In this document: one piece after another, positions 21,714-35,066 of the stretch
How the letters are laid out: every line of letters starts with the position of its first letter
Numbering within the stretch: the stretch's first letter is position 1
Assembly: GCA_030063045.1 (NCBI GenBank)
Contig: JAQSEB010000145.1
Span: 372,001 to 436,000 of the forward strand
DNA from: Pratylenchus scribneri
Taxonomy: Eukaryota > Nematoda > Chromadorea > Rhabditida > Pratylenchidae
DNA length: 64,000 bases
Reading direction: 5' to 3'
Position numbers and translations under genes: made by a program
Notes under the pieces: model-generated
Told to the model about the DNA's origin: nothing
Databases searched by the model: none
The model's input: the letters and a program-made list of their open reading frames with translations, nothing else

Positions 21714-24700
21714 TTATGCATAGCGGACAAAATTGTTCAAAATAATTGGGGCAACCACATTCATTTTCATTCTATTTTTGACAACTCCCAAATGAAGTCC
21801 ATTTTTAATCGAGTTTTGGTGTCCTTGAGCAGAATGATGATAGCAAAATTTGAAAAAGTTTTGGAATTCCTTTTTCATTGCTGCCCGATATTCAGTGCTG
21901 AAGTTAAAGAAAAAATTATTTCAGATTTCTATAGCAAATGAATAAAAAGAGTGCAATTTTTTTGCCGAAAGATCAGATTTTTGGGATAACTTTTTAAGTG
22001 CTTAAACCTGGACTCTGAAACCTTAAACCTACCTATTTGATAGAGCTCACCGAGATGCATCGAATGATATATAGTTTGTTGGAGTTTGGTTCAAAACTAA
22101 AAGAGTTATAAACCAAAAACCAAAATAGAGTTTAAAAGGTTTATTACTTTGAATTCTGGCCAAACCATGACAAATTGTATATCGTTCGATGCGTCTCGAT
22201 GAGCTCTATAAAATGGGTATAAGGTTTGGGAGTCTAGATCAAGCACTAAAAAGTTATCCTGAAAAAACTGTATCGGCAAAACAATCCAAATCTTTGGGCA
22301 AAAGAATTCAAACCTTTCGACAATAAAAACTTTTCTCGAAAAAGTAAAATTAATGGCTAACCTGCTAAAAAAGAGAGCGGGAACTTCCAATGCAGAAGCA
22401 ACCTTCCAAAGGAGCAACAAAAGTCGGCCGAGCAAATAATTCACATCCGAACTTATTGGCATTAATGGGAGGAGATAAGTTCGAAGGACTGGTGCCGGAA
22501 GCATACAGCATAAAATGAGGACCATCAAAATGAATATGGAATGGGAAATACGCTTATCCGCCTCACATTGCTTGCTGGCAAAGGCTTTAAAAAATATAAT
22601 TTTTCTTTTGCTCAATTTTTCATTCAAATTAATTTTTTGTTTATTTTCTGTTTTATGACTACCTTTCGATAATTTTTGAAAACCGGCCTCTAAGAGTAGA
22701 ATTTGACCCTAAATAAGTATTGATATTTTTTTTCAAAGACATCATTCACGTGACTTATAATGAATTTATACGTGAAAATAATTTTTATGTGAAAAAATAT
22801 TCAAAAATCAAATGGGTAACATAAATTCGGCGATATGAACAAGAACAAACTTGATGAAATTTTTTATAATTAGTCATTTTTAGAAAAAAAAGATAAATTT
22901 AAAAGTGACCACTGACCATTAATTTCTACCTTTATAACCATTTTTCTAGCTCACTGATCTCTGGAAGGCAGCAAACTATACAAAATTTGGGAACATAGCA
23001 TCAAAATTTCCTTCTCCATTATTAATCTATGACCATTGTCCAGCAGACTACTGTGAAAAAATTGTACGTAAAATTTTTCACGTAAAAATTCACGTAGCTC
23101 AAGTGAATGACGTCTTTTGAAAAAATAAATGTCCTATTTGTATTTGGTGTCAAATTCTACTCTTTAGGGGCTGGTTTTCTAAAATTTTCGAGGGTCGCAA
23201 AACAGAAAAAGAACTTAATTTTTTAATTAGCATTGAATTGCCATTCTCATGATAATTTTATCTCACATTTTCGCCGGAGAAGTAACCAAATGAGTGCATA
23301 GTTGATGAATGCGCCCAAAAATAGAAACATAATTATGGTATTGAACAATAATAAGGAGTCATTTTGCATGAAATCCGATGGCAAACAATAGACTTGTCTA
23401 GAATTTAAATTTAAAATATATGTATAATTATTTTAATCCAGATTAATTCGAATTGAATATATTTAAAAAGGACAATTAAAAAAAATAAATTATTAAAATT
23501 TTTCAATCGGAACATTAGGTGGAAGGAAAATATTTTATTTGGCACTAAAACAGCTTTCGACTTCTAATAAATCAGAAACTGGTTTTAAACCCTACATACC
23601 TTATACCAATTTGTAGATCTCATCTAAACCGTCAATTGGTTTATAATTTGTCCTGATTTTGACCCAAAGTTAAAGAGTTTAAAACCCAAAACCGTAGTGC
23701 CAAAAAATAATAACCATAGGTACACTATGTAATAATGTCCCTTCTAGGCTCATTATTCAGATTTCCTTTTTTCATTATAATTTATTAAATGCCCGAAACT
23801 TACTTATTTAAGCTTAGTACAACAGTCTCATGATAATAACACAATATCGTATAGAGCGAGATTGTTGCAGCAAAAATTACAAGCAAAAATACATGAGCTC
23901 CTTTATGATGTTTCGATATTTGCCGATATCTGTTGCAAAAAAGTGGATTATATCAATGAATTAAATAAATTAAATGGAGCTATTCTTTCCTTGCAGTTTT
24001 ATTCTATCATCAAAAAATGTCGACTAAAACCTTTATAACAATTTTAGTGAATTTATTAAAGAATAAAGCTAAATTCATTTAATGCATATTATTTTTTTTA
24101 AATAAAAATTTCCCTTTTACTACAATAAGATTATAAAAATTGCTAAAAAGAGTCTATTAATTTGCCAAAAAAAGAATTAATTTACCCAAATTTTTTGTGT
24201 CGAAAATTATTTAGAGGCCATATAATTTGCTCAAATCAGGGCCCGTATGCAAAGAGAATTGTAAGGTTATTTAACAACGGGTTCGTTGTTCGTTGTCATT
24301 TAACAACCAACCCTGGTTCGAGGCATCGTAAGAGTTGGTTGTCAGTTGACAATCAACTTTCCCTTGTATTCATTGTTAACAATGTTCTTTGCAGTTACAA
24401 CGGGTTCTATTCTCTATTCACATTGTCATTTAACATGGAACCCGTTGTTAAAATTTTCTTTGCATACCGGCCCAGACTTCATTAAAATTCCTTAACACCT
24501 AGCCCCTAATCCCTTCCTGCCCTGAGCCTAGCCCTGAACCCTAATACTTAGTTATGGTCAAGTTATATGGGCTTCAAAAATATAATATTTTTCGATACGA
24601 AAGAATTGGGTAAATTAATATTTTCCCATTCCTAAAAATGCTAAATAAAAACCAACTTTATTGGGACTAGAACGCCCATAAGACGATCAACACTGATGAA

Positions 24701-27700
24701 GAAGATTACACTATAGCTAACAATGTCAGCAAATGGGGTTATTAGCTCAGCAAGGAAGCAATATTTCAATGGGATGGTTGTTTTTGACAAATGTAGATAT
24801 GCGGGTAGAACAATTAGGGACGATTCTGAAAGTGATTCACTGCAGGCTAGGATGAGGAGCAATAGGCCACAGCTATTGGTACGAAGTTGACTGAAATCGA
24901 AATCGCATTTTGTGTGGAATGAAAAGAATAGTTTGCATGGGTAAAATTAAAATTAATAGGTATATTTATATTCATTAATTGAAAATTGAATACTAATTCT
25001 ATGTAAAATTAATATTAATAGATATATTCATTAATTGAATACTAATTCAATGTAATAATATTAATAGGTGTATTTATATTCATTAATTGAATATTAATTC
25101 TATGTAAAATTAATATTAATAGGTATATTTATATTCGTTAATTGAATACTAATTCTATGTAAAATTAATATTAATAGATATATTTATATATTCATTAATT
25201 GAATACGAATTCTATGTAAAATTAATATTAATAGGTATATTTATATTCATTAATTGAATACTAATTCTATATAAAATTAATATTAATAGGGATATTTATA
25301 TTCATTAATTGAATACTAATTCTATGTAAAATTAATATTAATAGGTGTATTTATATTCATTGATTGAATACTAATTCAATGTAATAATATTAATATGTAT
25401 ATTTATATTCATTAATTGAATACTAATTCTATGTAAAATTAATATTAATAGGTATATTCATTAAATGAATACTAATTCTATGTAAAATTAATATTAATAG
25501 GTATATTTATATTCATTAATTGAATACTAATTCTATGTAAAATTAATATTAATAGATATATTTATATTCATTAACTGAATACTAATTCTATGTAAAATTA
25601 ATATTAATATATATATTTATATTCATTAATTGAATACTAATTCTATGTAAAATTAATATTAATAGGTGTATTTATATTCATTAATTGAATACTAATTCAA
25701 TGTAATAATATTAATAGGTGTATTTATATTCATTAATTGAATATTAATTCTATGTAAAATTAATATTAATAGGTATATTTATATTCATTAATTGAATACT
25801 AATTCTATGTAAAATTAATATTAATAGGTGTATTTATATTCATTAATTGAATACTAATTCAATGTAATAATATTAATATGTATATTTATATTCATTAATT
25901 GAATACGAATTCTATGTAAAATAAATATTAATAGATATATTTATATTCATTAATTGAATACTAATTCTATGTAAAATTAATATTAATATATATATTTATA
26001 TTCATTGATTGAATACTAATTCAATGTAATAATATTAATATGTATATTTATATTCATTAATTGAATACTAATTCTATGTAAAATTAATATTAATAGGTAT
26101 ATTCATTAAATGAATATTAATTCTATGTAAAATTAATATTAATAGGTGTATTTATATTCATTAATTGAATACTAATTCAATGTAATAATATTAATATGTA
26201 TATTTATATTCATTAATTGAATACTAATTCTATGTAAAATTAATATTAATAGGTATATTCATTAAATGAATACTAATTCTATGTAAAATTAATATTAATA
26301 GGTATATTTATATTCATTAATTGAATACTAATTCTATATAAAATTAATATTAATAGATATATTTATATATTCATTAATTGAATACGAATTCTATGTAAAA
26401 TTAATATTAATAGATATATTTATATTCATTAATTGAATACTAATTCTATGTAAAATTAATATTAATAGATATATTTATATTCATTAATTGAATACTAATT
26501 CTATGTAAAATTAATATTAATAGGTTTATATATATTCATTAATTGAATACTAATTCAATGTAATAATATTAATAGGTATATTTATATTCATTAATTGAAA
26601 ACTAATTCTATGTAAAATTAATATTAATAGGGATATTTATATTCATTAATTGAATACTAATTCTATGTAAAATTAATATTAATAGGTGTATTTATATTCA
26701 TTGATTGAATACTAATTCAATGTAATAATATTAATATGTATATTTATATTCATTAATTGAATACTAATTCTATGTAAAATTAATATTAATAGGTATATTC
26801 ATTAAATGAATACTAATTCTATGTAAAATTAATATTAATAGGTATATTTATATTCATTAATTGAATACTAATTCTATGTAAAATTAATATTAATAGATAT
26901 ATTTATATTCATTAATTGAATACTAATTCTATGCAAAATTAATATTAATAGGTATATTCATTAAATGAATACTAATTCTATGTAAAATTAATATTAATAT
27001 ATATATTTATATTCATTAATTGAATACTAATTCTATGTAAAATTAATATTAATAGGTGTATTTATATTCATTAATTGAATACTAATAATATTAATAGGTG
27101 TATTTATATTCATTAATTGAATATTAATTCTATGTAAAATTAATATTAATAGGTATATTTATATTCATTAATTGAATACTAATTCTATGTAAAATTAATA
27201 TTAATAGGTGTATTTATATTCATTAATTGAATACTAATTCAATGTAATAATATTAATATGTATATTTATATTCATTAATTGAATACTAATTCTATGTAAA
27301 ATTAATATTAATAGGTATATTCATTAAATGAATACTAATTCTATGTAAAATTAATATTAATAGGTATATTTATATTCATTAATTGAATACTAATTCTATG
27401 TAAAATTAATATTAATAGGTATATTCATTAAATGAATACTAATTCTATGTAAAATTAATATTAATAGGTATATTTATATTCATTAATTGAATACTAATTC
27501 TATATAAAATTAATATTAATAGGTATATTTATATTCAATAATTGAATACTAATTCTATGTAAAATTAATATCTATATTTATATTCATTAATTGAATATTA
27601 ATTCTATGTAAAATTAATATTAATAGGTATATTTATATTCATTAATTGAATACTAATTCTATGTAATAATATTAATATGTATATTTATATTCATTAATTG

Positions 27701-28500
27701 AATACTAATTCTATGTAAAATTAATATTAATAGGTATATTCATTAAATGAATACTAATTCTATGTAAAATTAATATTAATAGGTATATTTATATTCATTA
27801 ATTGAATACTAATTCTATGTAAAATTAATATTAATAGGTATATTCATTAAATGAATACTAATTCTATGTAAAATTAATATTAATAGGTATATTTATATTC
27901 ATTAATTGAATACTAATTCTATGTAAAATTAATATTAATAGGTATATTCATTAAATGAATACTAATTCTATGTAAAATTAATATTAATAGGTATATTTAT
28001 ATTCATTAATTGAATACTAATTCTATATAAAATTAATATTAATAGGTATATTTATATTCAATAATTGAATACTAATTCTATGTAAAATTAATATCTATAT
28101 TTATATTCATTAATTGAATATTAATTCTATGTAAAATTAATATTAATAGGTATATTTATATTCATTAATTGAATACTAATTCTATGTAAAATTAATATTA
28201 ATAGGTGTATTTATATTCATTAATTGAATACTAATTCAATGTAATAATATTAATATGTATATTTATATTCATTAATTGAATACCAATTCTTTCTTCTGTT
28301 TTTGCTGAGCGCATTTGGTCGTGGAAAATTCAGAATTAACATATCAAAAAATTTCAATGATATCATTATTCTTTCTCAAATTCCAATATTATATACCTGT
28401 TTTTTATGACAACATATATGAAGCTCAAATTCGTTATGAAACCAATTGTGCAGATAACAGATTGTAGGAGAACAATTAATAGCAAAAAAGTATTGTCCAT
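21714..28500 (-). CDS. Serpentine 7TM chemoreceptor (Srsx-like), copy A
   Basis: Six exons in one frame: 28397-28500, 24657-24890, 23804-23929, 23267-23397, 22362-22584 and 21714-21897, about 333 residues. Exon 1 is TM1 (MDNTFLLLIV...TIGFITNLSFIYVVIKN). Exon 2 carries TM2-TM3 with SVDRLMGVLVPIKYRQ at the E/DRY position. Exon 3 is TM4, exon 4 TM5 (LLLFNTIIMFLFLG). Exon 5 holds TM6-TM7 (RTYLLPLMPISSDVN), and exon 6 the helix-8-like EYRAAMKKEFQNFFKF tail. Nematode Srsx-type receptors are candidate sensory GPCRs; family assignment is by pattern only. Intron 1 (3.5 kb) contains the satellite at 24930-28290, and other introns hold inverted-repeat elements. The paralogue at 35067-39779 has identical exon lengths for exons 1-5. 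Confidence 0.85.
22005..22255. repeat. Family-a inverted-repeat element in receptor intron
   Basis: Palindromic arms around gatagagctcaccgagatgc and tcgatgcgtctcgatgagct. It sits in the last intron of receptor A; two copies occupy the same intron of the paralogue (35395-36010), so at least one insertion predates the duplication. Confidence 0.6.
23555..23720. repeat. Family-a element, partial copy
   Basis: Contains aaaccggt/aaactggttttaaaccc, tagatctcatctaaaccg and tttgacccaaagttaaagag. Lies in receptor A intron 3. Confidence 0.5.
24177..24625. mobile_element. Inverted-repeat element with CCCTAA-like core, interrupted
   Basis: Arms ttaatttacccaa...gtcgaaaat...ccatataatttg match the inverted right side (caagttatatgggcttc...gaattgggtaaattaat). 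Near the right arm is a ccctaatccc / ccctgaaccctaa core (24499-24545). It is the same family as 15785-15998. The left arm is split from the core by the nested element at 24236-24475. Lies in receptor A intron 2. Confidence 0.65.
24236..24475. mobile_element. Nested inverted-repeat element
   Basis: Ends ggcccgtatgcaaagag and, inverted, ctttgcataccggcc; next to these, aacaacgggttc pairs with gaacccgttgtt. A possible 3-bp target duplication CAG flanks it. The host element without this insertion can be seen at 15785-15998. Confidence 0.6.
24930..28290. repeat. 55-bp AT-rich satellite, about 60 copies, inside receptor intron 1
   Basis: The basic monomer is about 55 bp (aggtatatttatattcatta, attgaatactaattctatgt, aaaattaatattaat). 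Variants include a 49-bp form with attcattaaatgaat and a form with aattcaatgtaataatatt. Variants recur in the same order several times (for example around 25400, 26040, 26220, 26720, 27250 and 27690), indicating higher-order units. The array lies wholly between exons 1 and 2 of receptor A. The paralogue has a single monomer-like stretch at about 38893-38945. Confidence 0.9.
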
Positions 28501-30018
28501 TAATTCGGATTATTTCTTTAAAAATTCAGGGTAGAATGAAATAAATAATGGAAGGAGAAAAAGGCAAATGATGGTATAAATTGATGGTCACATTTTTTCA
28601 TGATTAAAATGATAAAATATTGATAAATATTGAACTAAAAATTCATGCAAATGATAAAAGCATGTTTTAAGTGGGTTTAAAACCACTTTAATGAGCAAAC
28701 AAAATATTGTTTTCAATAAAAATCCGCCCCCTAATAATAAGGAATAGATTGAGAAAATAATTTCATTAAAGGGCACTTGATATTGGCTGATGAGGAACTT
28801 TTACATTAATAAGCTAGACTTTACTTTTCAAAATTAAATTATTTAATCAGGCGAATATTTAAATTTGCCATCCAAAAAGAATTGGCATCACTGATTTTAA
28901 TATTTTGACTTGATAATTGTTTACAACATATTAGTGCAAATAATGAATGACATGGAAAATGAATTATTTTTTTCACAATTTGTTTGTCATTGCTGTTTGG
29001 CCCTGTTTCTTTCCAGTTGATTAGCCCACATCATTCAGATTATTATCGAGAAAATGCCGCCCACATAGTATTCAAATTGAATTTAGAAATTTGCATAATA
29101 ATTTGAATGTAATTATCTCCTAAAAATTTAGATAAAGATTTTTTAAAATTTTGCCTTTATGTTCAAAATGTTAGAAATTGCCAATTTAGCCAAACAATTT
29201 TACCTCTTTTAATTTATTATTTTTCACTGTCTAATTATTATTTTTATTTCTAGCATAAGTAATATCTAATATACAGTTTTCAAATAGTAAAAGATAATTG
29301 TAAAACATTTTTGGGGACTGATTAATAAGGCACAAATAAGCCCTTGATCCTTCATAATTTTGGAACTTTATGTGAATTTTTAATAAATATTAATTTTTAT
29401 AAGTTTAATTGCTTTAATAATATTGTAAAATAATTATTAAAAATATTAATAAAAATTATTTTTTAGCCAACTGTTAACGAACGAGAATTATAGTAAAATT
29501 AAAAAAAATATGAAATTAGAGAACAAAATACTACAATGGTGTTTAAAGAATAGAAAATGAATGATAATTATAATTAGAGCTTTTTCAAAATAAACGGGTG
29601 TAAACATTTTTTTTAAAATATTTTTTATGATTATTAAATTTTAGATATTTGCACTTTTTCGAATTATGAATTCTACAGAATTTTTATCCTTATTAAAATA
29701 TATTTTAAAATAATAATATATGAGTTGGAAAATTTATTGAAAATAATGGACAAATCATCAAAAATTTAAATTTTTAATTTGAACATAATTGAAGGAAATT
29801 TATAAAAATAATTTATTATATGAATATTTGTTTTGCAGAGGAATTTGTATTCCAAAATTTTAATTTTTTTTTCTTTCATCTTCTCCTCTTCATTTTAATA
29901 TTTGTTTGACGATTCATGCTAATATTTGGCCCTTTTCCACCTACAAAAATTTTAATTTATTTTCAAAAATATTAACTAAATTTTTTGCAAAAATTTATAA
30001 TTTAATTTAAATATATTT
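28501..30018. other. Upstream region of receptor A and AT-rich spacer
   Basis: 28501-29330 matches 17240-17950; its first 120 bp also match the sequence upstream of the paralogue start (39780-39900). 29331-30018 is AT-rich with nothing recognised beyond the 3' end of the next gene. Confidence 0.5.
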
Positions 30019-33000
30019 TTATTTTATGCGGCCATTACCTTTCTTCCAATTGGCTCCGGAAATCGAAATGCTATTGTTTTCATCAAAATTGAATTTGCCT
30101 TTACCACCTCCGGAAATATTTATTTTATTACCGCTGTTCACTTCAATATTCCCATTTTCATCCTCATTTTCACTTTCTTCATCATCATTTTTTTCGGCAA
30201 TTTCCTCATTTATTCCATCATCATCTTCACTGTTTTCAGTCTTCTGTTGTTCCTCCAATTCCTCGGATTCAGAAGATTTTTTAGCAACAGATTTTGCACT
30301 AAAAATTTGGATTTTGTAATATTTTTTATTATAAAAAATTCCAATAAATGTAATATACTAAAATTTGATTTTATATATAATTAAACTAAAAATTTGATTA
30401 ACCTTTATTTTCATATAAATAATAATATTTAAATAAAATATACGGTCGGTAATGTTTTAGTCCCCATGTTTTAGTCAAAGTATACGTTTTAGTCCCAGAT
30501 TTTTTATACATATATGTATATAATGATTAAACCAAGGTTATGAATTTTTTCCACCTTTTAAAAACATATATTTTCAGGGTTTGGACTACGGGGAATCCTA
30601 ATTAAATTTGTCCAGTAAAAATTTTAGTCACGATTAATTTAAAATCAACAATAAATTTAATTTACAAAAGAAAATTTCTAATACAGTCAAATTATACAAA
30701 TATGTATATATCTCAGTCTCAGCTTTATAAAAAATACATTATGTCTATTAGAGAGCCATTTTAGAATTGTAACTTTTTATATTGTAAAATTTATACATAT
30801 ATGTATATAAAAATATCGATTATTATTTTTTAATTCATTTTTTTTGATAAATATCGAAAAACCAATGTTAAATTCGGATTCTCCGTAGTCGAAAACCCCG
30901 AAAATATATGCTTTTTTAAAAGGTGGAAAAATTCACATCCTTGGCTTAATCATTATATACATATATGTATAAAAAAACCGGGACTAAAACGTATACTTTA
31001 ACTAAAACATGGGGACTAAAAAACGTGGGGTCTAAAACATTGGGACTAAAACGTTCTGGCCCGTAAAATATATGATTAGAATAAAAAATTAAAATATTAA
31101 GCTTAAATTTTAGAGAAAATTTGATTCAATTATTTTTGATTTTCTCTTGATGCCCCCTACCTATTTTTTGCTGAATTATTTCTATTCTGCTGCTGTGCAT
31201 TTTTTCCATTTTCAATTTGTAGACGATGTCCATTATTGTTGCTAATCGGATTTGGATTTGATTGTTTGCCATTGCCTTAAAAATACATTTTTTCATTGTT
31301 TTTATTTTAAAAAAAAATTAATTTTCAAATCCCATAAAATATTCTGAAATTTTATTTTTAAAATTACATGTAAATTTGATTGAAAATAATTAAATAGCGT
31401 TGATCAAAATTAATAAAAAAAAAATTTAAAAAATACTCAATTCATTAAAATTTATAATAAATTTTCATTGAATTCCCAAGTTCCCATTCCTTTCCATATA
31501 AGTCTATACCTCGTCGTTTGTTCCTATCATTCCCATTTTTTGATCCTTTTCTCGAATTGACATTTTCATTATCTTTATCGTTTTCATTTGTCCTATTTTC
31601 CTCTTCCTCTTCCATTTCGTCCTCAGTTTCAGGCGATATTTTAATCAAGTCAACATTCTTGCCCAATGACTGCAATTTTATATAGAAATATGAATTGAAA
31701 AATATATTTTAATGAATTTTAAAAATTTAACTTGTTGTATGAGGGAAACAAAATCTTGAGCATAGCTGCAATGGTCGGCATATTCCCCATCCGTTTTCCT
31801 TGCTTCCGGAAAGAATGATCCGTTGGTCCAGAATCGACCAAGTTGATTTGAATGAATCATGTCCCAACGGGTTTCATAATTATTCTAAATTATAATACAA
31901 AAATATTACATAATTTTTTAATTAATTAAATAATTGAATAAATTCCCAAATGTGAATTCTTTTTATTCTATAAATTTTGATTTTCCTAAATAATTTGTTT
32001 ACTGAAATTTTTTATGAGATATAAAAAATTATATCGATTTTTATAAATTTGTATTATTAATTTATTAAATTAATTATACTGTTATTAATATTAATTTATA
32101 AAATATTATTTAATGTTTTTTAAAATTTATTTTATATTAATTTTGAATTGTTAACCGGAATCTGATTTTAAGCTTTGAAAAATTAATTGTGCTAAAAATA
32201 ATATTTTTGCTAAAATTTTTTTGATAAATAAAAATTATATCATTCCTTTTAAATAAATTTTATGCTAATTAAATTTTTTATTTAATTATGAAAAAATTGA
32301 ATTAACTCATTTGTAAATTATTTTAAATAGAAAATTTTTAATTTGTTACAAAATTTCTATTATTTATTACCATTAAATATATTTTCAAAATTTTTATTAC
32401 CTGTTCAATAATATTCACTTCGAAAACAGTCATATCATCTTCATTCACCAAAAATACATGATAACTTCGGCATAAATTGGAACCGATCAAGCAATTGTAG
32501 CTATAAAAATTTAAAAAAGTTTGATTTTTTAAACATTTTTTTATTAATTTTCTTTATTATTTTAAATGAATTTTTAATTATATTTAAATTATACAGTGGC
32601 AAATAAATTACTCAAAATGGCGAAAAATTTATAACGGTTTAGTTGTTTGCCTAAAATTCACAAACCATATACCATTGGAGAGAGCTCGTACCCATCGATT
32701 GGTATATAATTTGTCATGGTTTAATTGGTTTTGAACCAAAACCCACAAGATGGTTTAAGTTGTTTAAAACCCTTAATTTTTGATCAAACCATGACAAAAT
32801 TTATACCAATCGACGCTTCTTGACGAGTTCTATCGATTGGGTGGTTTGGAGGTCTAGGACAAACCACAAAACCATTATGATTTTTTCGCCATTTTCGGCA
32901 TTCTATTCGTCTTATTCAGTAATTTATTCGCAAAATTAAATAGTATCCTTTAAATTATATACAGTGGATATGTTCGCATTGATCGAAGTTGATATGCGGA

Positions 33001-34439
33001 AAATGCCAATTGATTCCAATTCCTTCGAGCATTATCCAAGTCATTTTGTCGTTCAAAAACTAATGATGCTTTGCATTGACCTCTCTGCTGGGCTTTGTCA
33101 CGCCAAATCTATTACATATCAGAAAATATTTTTTAAAATGCGATTTAAAATCAATTCTATTAAAGAATATTCAATCTCCAACCTGATAGAATTGCCCATC
33201 CGCCGATGAGCCATTTGGATTTAAAAAGCGTGCCACCACAGTGTTTTGGCCAAAATCATTTTCATCAAATGTTTCTTGCTGTCTATTGGCGGCCCGATAA
33301 TAGCTGCCTCTTCGCCACCCATAGTACAAATTTGTACTGTAAATTGTTTGATTAGCCAATGGCATTTCCATCGCTGATTCCTCCAAATTGCATCGTCTTT
33401 TAGCCTTGAGGAAATTATTTTTAAATTAAATAAAAAAATTTAAATTTTTTTTGTACCCTATTAATGGATTCCTGACTCAACTGGAATAGTTGCTTATTTT
33501 CGGGATGGATGAACACAAATTTGCGTTGTGTTTGCCAATTTCGAGCAATCAAGAATGGAGCTGGATCATAGAAGAAAAATAGTTGAATTCGTTGGCTAAA
33601 AACATTTTTTCCATATTTAATTTGGCTATAAGACAATTGGGAATCAGCAATTGGGGACGCGACAATTGGGGACGATAATTAGGGACCACATTTGGGGGAT
33701 GTGACATTTGGGGCTTTTTTTTTTGAAAAATATCGTTAAAATCAAGCAAAAGATTCAAATATATAAAATATTTTTTGTACGGCATTAGGCTAAGTTATGG
33801 CTATTTCAAAATCATAAAAGTGCCCCTATAATTTTGATATTTTTGACGAAACTACAAAGAAGTGATATGATATGTCCTATTTCTTATTCCTATAAAGCCC
33901 TAATTCCAGCCATAATCTAAGCTGTAATAAGCTTAAATACTAAGTTTGTAACTTATCTATCTAATTCTTACTCTATTTGAGTAACTAAAATGACTATTAA
34001 TATTTTTGAGTTTTTTATGCAAACTATAGAGCAAATTCTAGCTCACTTCAACTAGAAGGTATTTTTTAACAGCTTGGTTTCAACAAGTGATCGGATTAGC
34101 AATTTCCATTGCTTTTTTAAAAAAAAATAAGCCCATCCCCAATTGTCGTCTCCAAACGTCGTCCCCAAATGTCGTAATGCGATTTAGGTCTATAATTTTT
34201 TAATTGATTAAAATTAATTAATTTTATTAATTATTTTATTTTTATATTTTAAAACAATCATGAAAAAAATTTCAATAATTTTTTTTAATGATATCTTTAA
34301 AAACCTACGAATTCCAGCCTTGATCATTGTTGAACCAGAGCTGACAAGTGCCTTCGAATTTCACAGCTTTAAGCTCATAGGAATATAATGAAGAAATAAT
34401 GGCGGAAAAGAGAATAAAAATGCAAATTTTGAATTTCAT
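30019..34439 (-). CDS. Secreted protein of unknown family with acidic tail
   Basis: Nine exons splice in frame: 34309-34439, 33457-33595, 33183-33404, 32963-33108, 32401-32500, 31732-31884, 31510-31669, 31161-31275 and 30019-30298, about 481 residues. A signal peptide (MKFKICIFILFSAIISSLYS) is followed by a folded-looking part of about 300 residues rich in Tyr, Trp and Cys (for example TNLYYGWRRGSYYRAANRQQ; YNCLIGSNLCRSYHVFLVNE; NNYETRWDMIHSNQLGRFW). The C-terminal third is low complexity, rich in Glu, Asp, Asn, Ser and Lys, and ends in a Gly-rich stretch (NISGGGKGKFNF). I do not recognise the family. Every phase matches, so the gene looks functional. Introns hold a Mutator-like foldback (30443-31063), a family-a element and a 0.5-kb element. 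Secretion is likely; function unknown. Confidence 0.8.
30443..31063. mobile_element. Foldback element with long arms and 9-bp target duplication
   Basis: Arms of about 160-190 bp are inverted copies: left CGGTCGGTAATGTTTTAGTC...ggggaatcc, right ...ggactaaaacgttctggcccg. The 9-bp direct repeat TAAAATATA flanks both sides (30434-30442 and 31064-31072), typical of Mutator-like elements. No transposase; non-autonomous. Lies in the last intron of the secreted-protein gene. Confidence 0.8.
32625..32880. repeat. Family-a inverted-repeat element
   Basis: Palindromic copy with accattggagagagctcgta and accaatcgacgcttcttgac arms, inside the intron between exons 4 and 5 of the secreted-protein gene. Confidence 0.55.
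33633..34185. mobile_element. Inverted-repeat element, gacaattgggg type
   Basis: The left side repeats caattggggacg several times; the right side reads ccccaattgtcgtctcc and ccccaaatgtcgtaatgcg. Limits are approximate. The outer motif ttacgacatttgg is shared with the element at 43893-44280. It lies in intron 1 of the secreted-protein gene. Confidence 0.5.
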
Positions 34440-35066
34440 TTTTAATTTGGCCTGGACAATAATATAAAACAATAGTATAAATTTTAACTCATTTTTATTT
34501 AGAAATTTATATGCTTTACAAAGTAATTAAGTCTTCATAAAATTCTATGAAATCATTTTTGGTTCATTTATTTTTTGCGTCTCAATTCCCAAATAAATAA
34601 TGATGTAAACGAAGATCGACCACCATTCAATTTGAACAGGCGGAATTTAGTACAAATTATTGCAATAAAATTTTGGGCAATTAATCTATTTTTGCATTCA
34701 ATTTGCGTCAATTAAATTTGCATTTATGACATTTAATTTAATTTGGATATTTTTGAATATAAAATTTCATCGAATAAAAATAGTTTTTTTTTGGTATAAA
34801 GTTCTAGTACGGCGTCATTTAATGGTGTCTAATAAAATGTGAACAAATAGACAAAAATTTTGCGATGATAATAATATCAAAGTCAGTTCATTTTTTCAAT
34901 GCCATAAGACTCGATAAAATGTCGTGGAGAATTCACCATTTTATTTAGGCATGCTTTTTATTATTCCATTTCCAAAGACTAAAAGTCTGTATCAATCACA
35001 TGAAGAACATTGTGCCCCAATGAAAGAAAAAAAAATTCAAATTTATTCAGAAAATTAAAAAAAAAA
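34440..35066. other. Spacer; upstream region of the secreted-protein gene
   Basis: AT-rich. 34978-35035 (gaagaacattgtgccccaat, gaaagaaaaa) resembles 14371-14410 upstream of the first F-box-like gene, so it may be a stray duplicated promoter piece. No exon recognised. Confidence 0.4.

Noticed and set aside
24930..28290. Regularly spaced repeats resembling a CRISPR array
   Set aside because: Units are directly tandem with no unique spacers, AT-rich, inside a eukaryotic intron.
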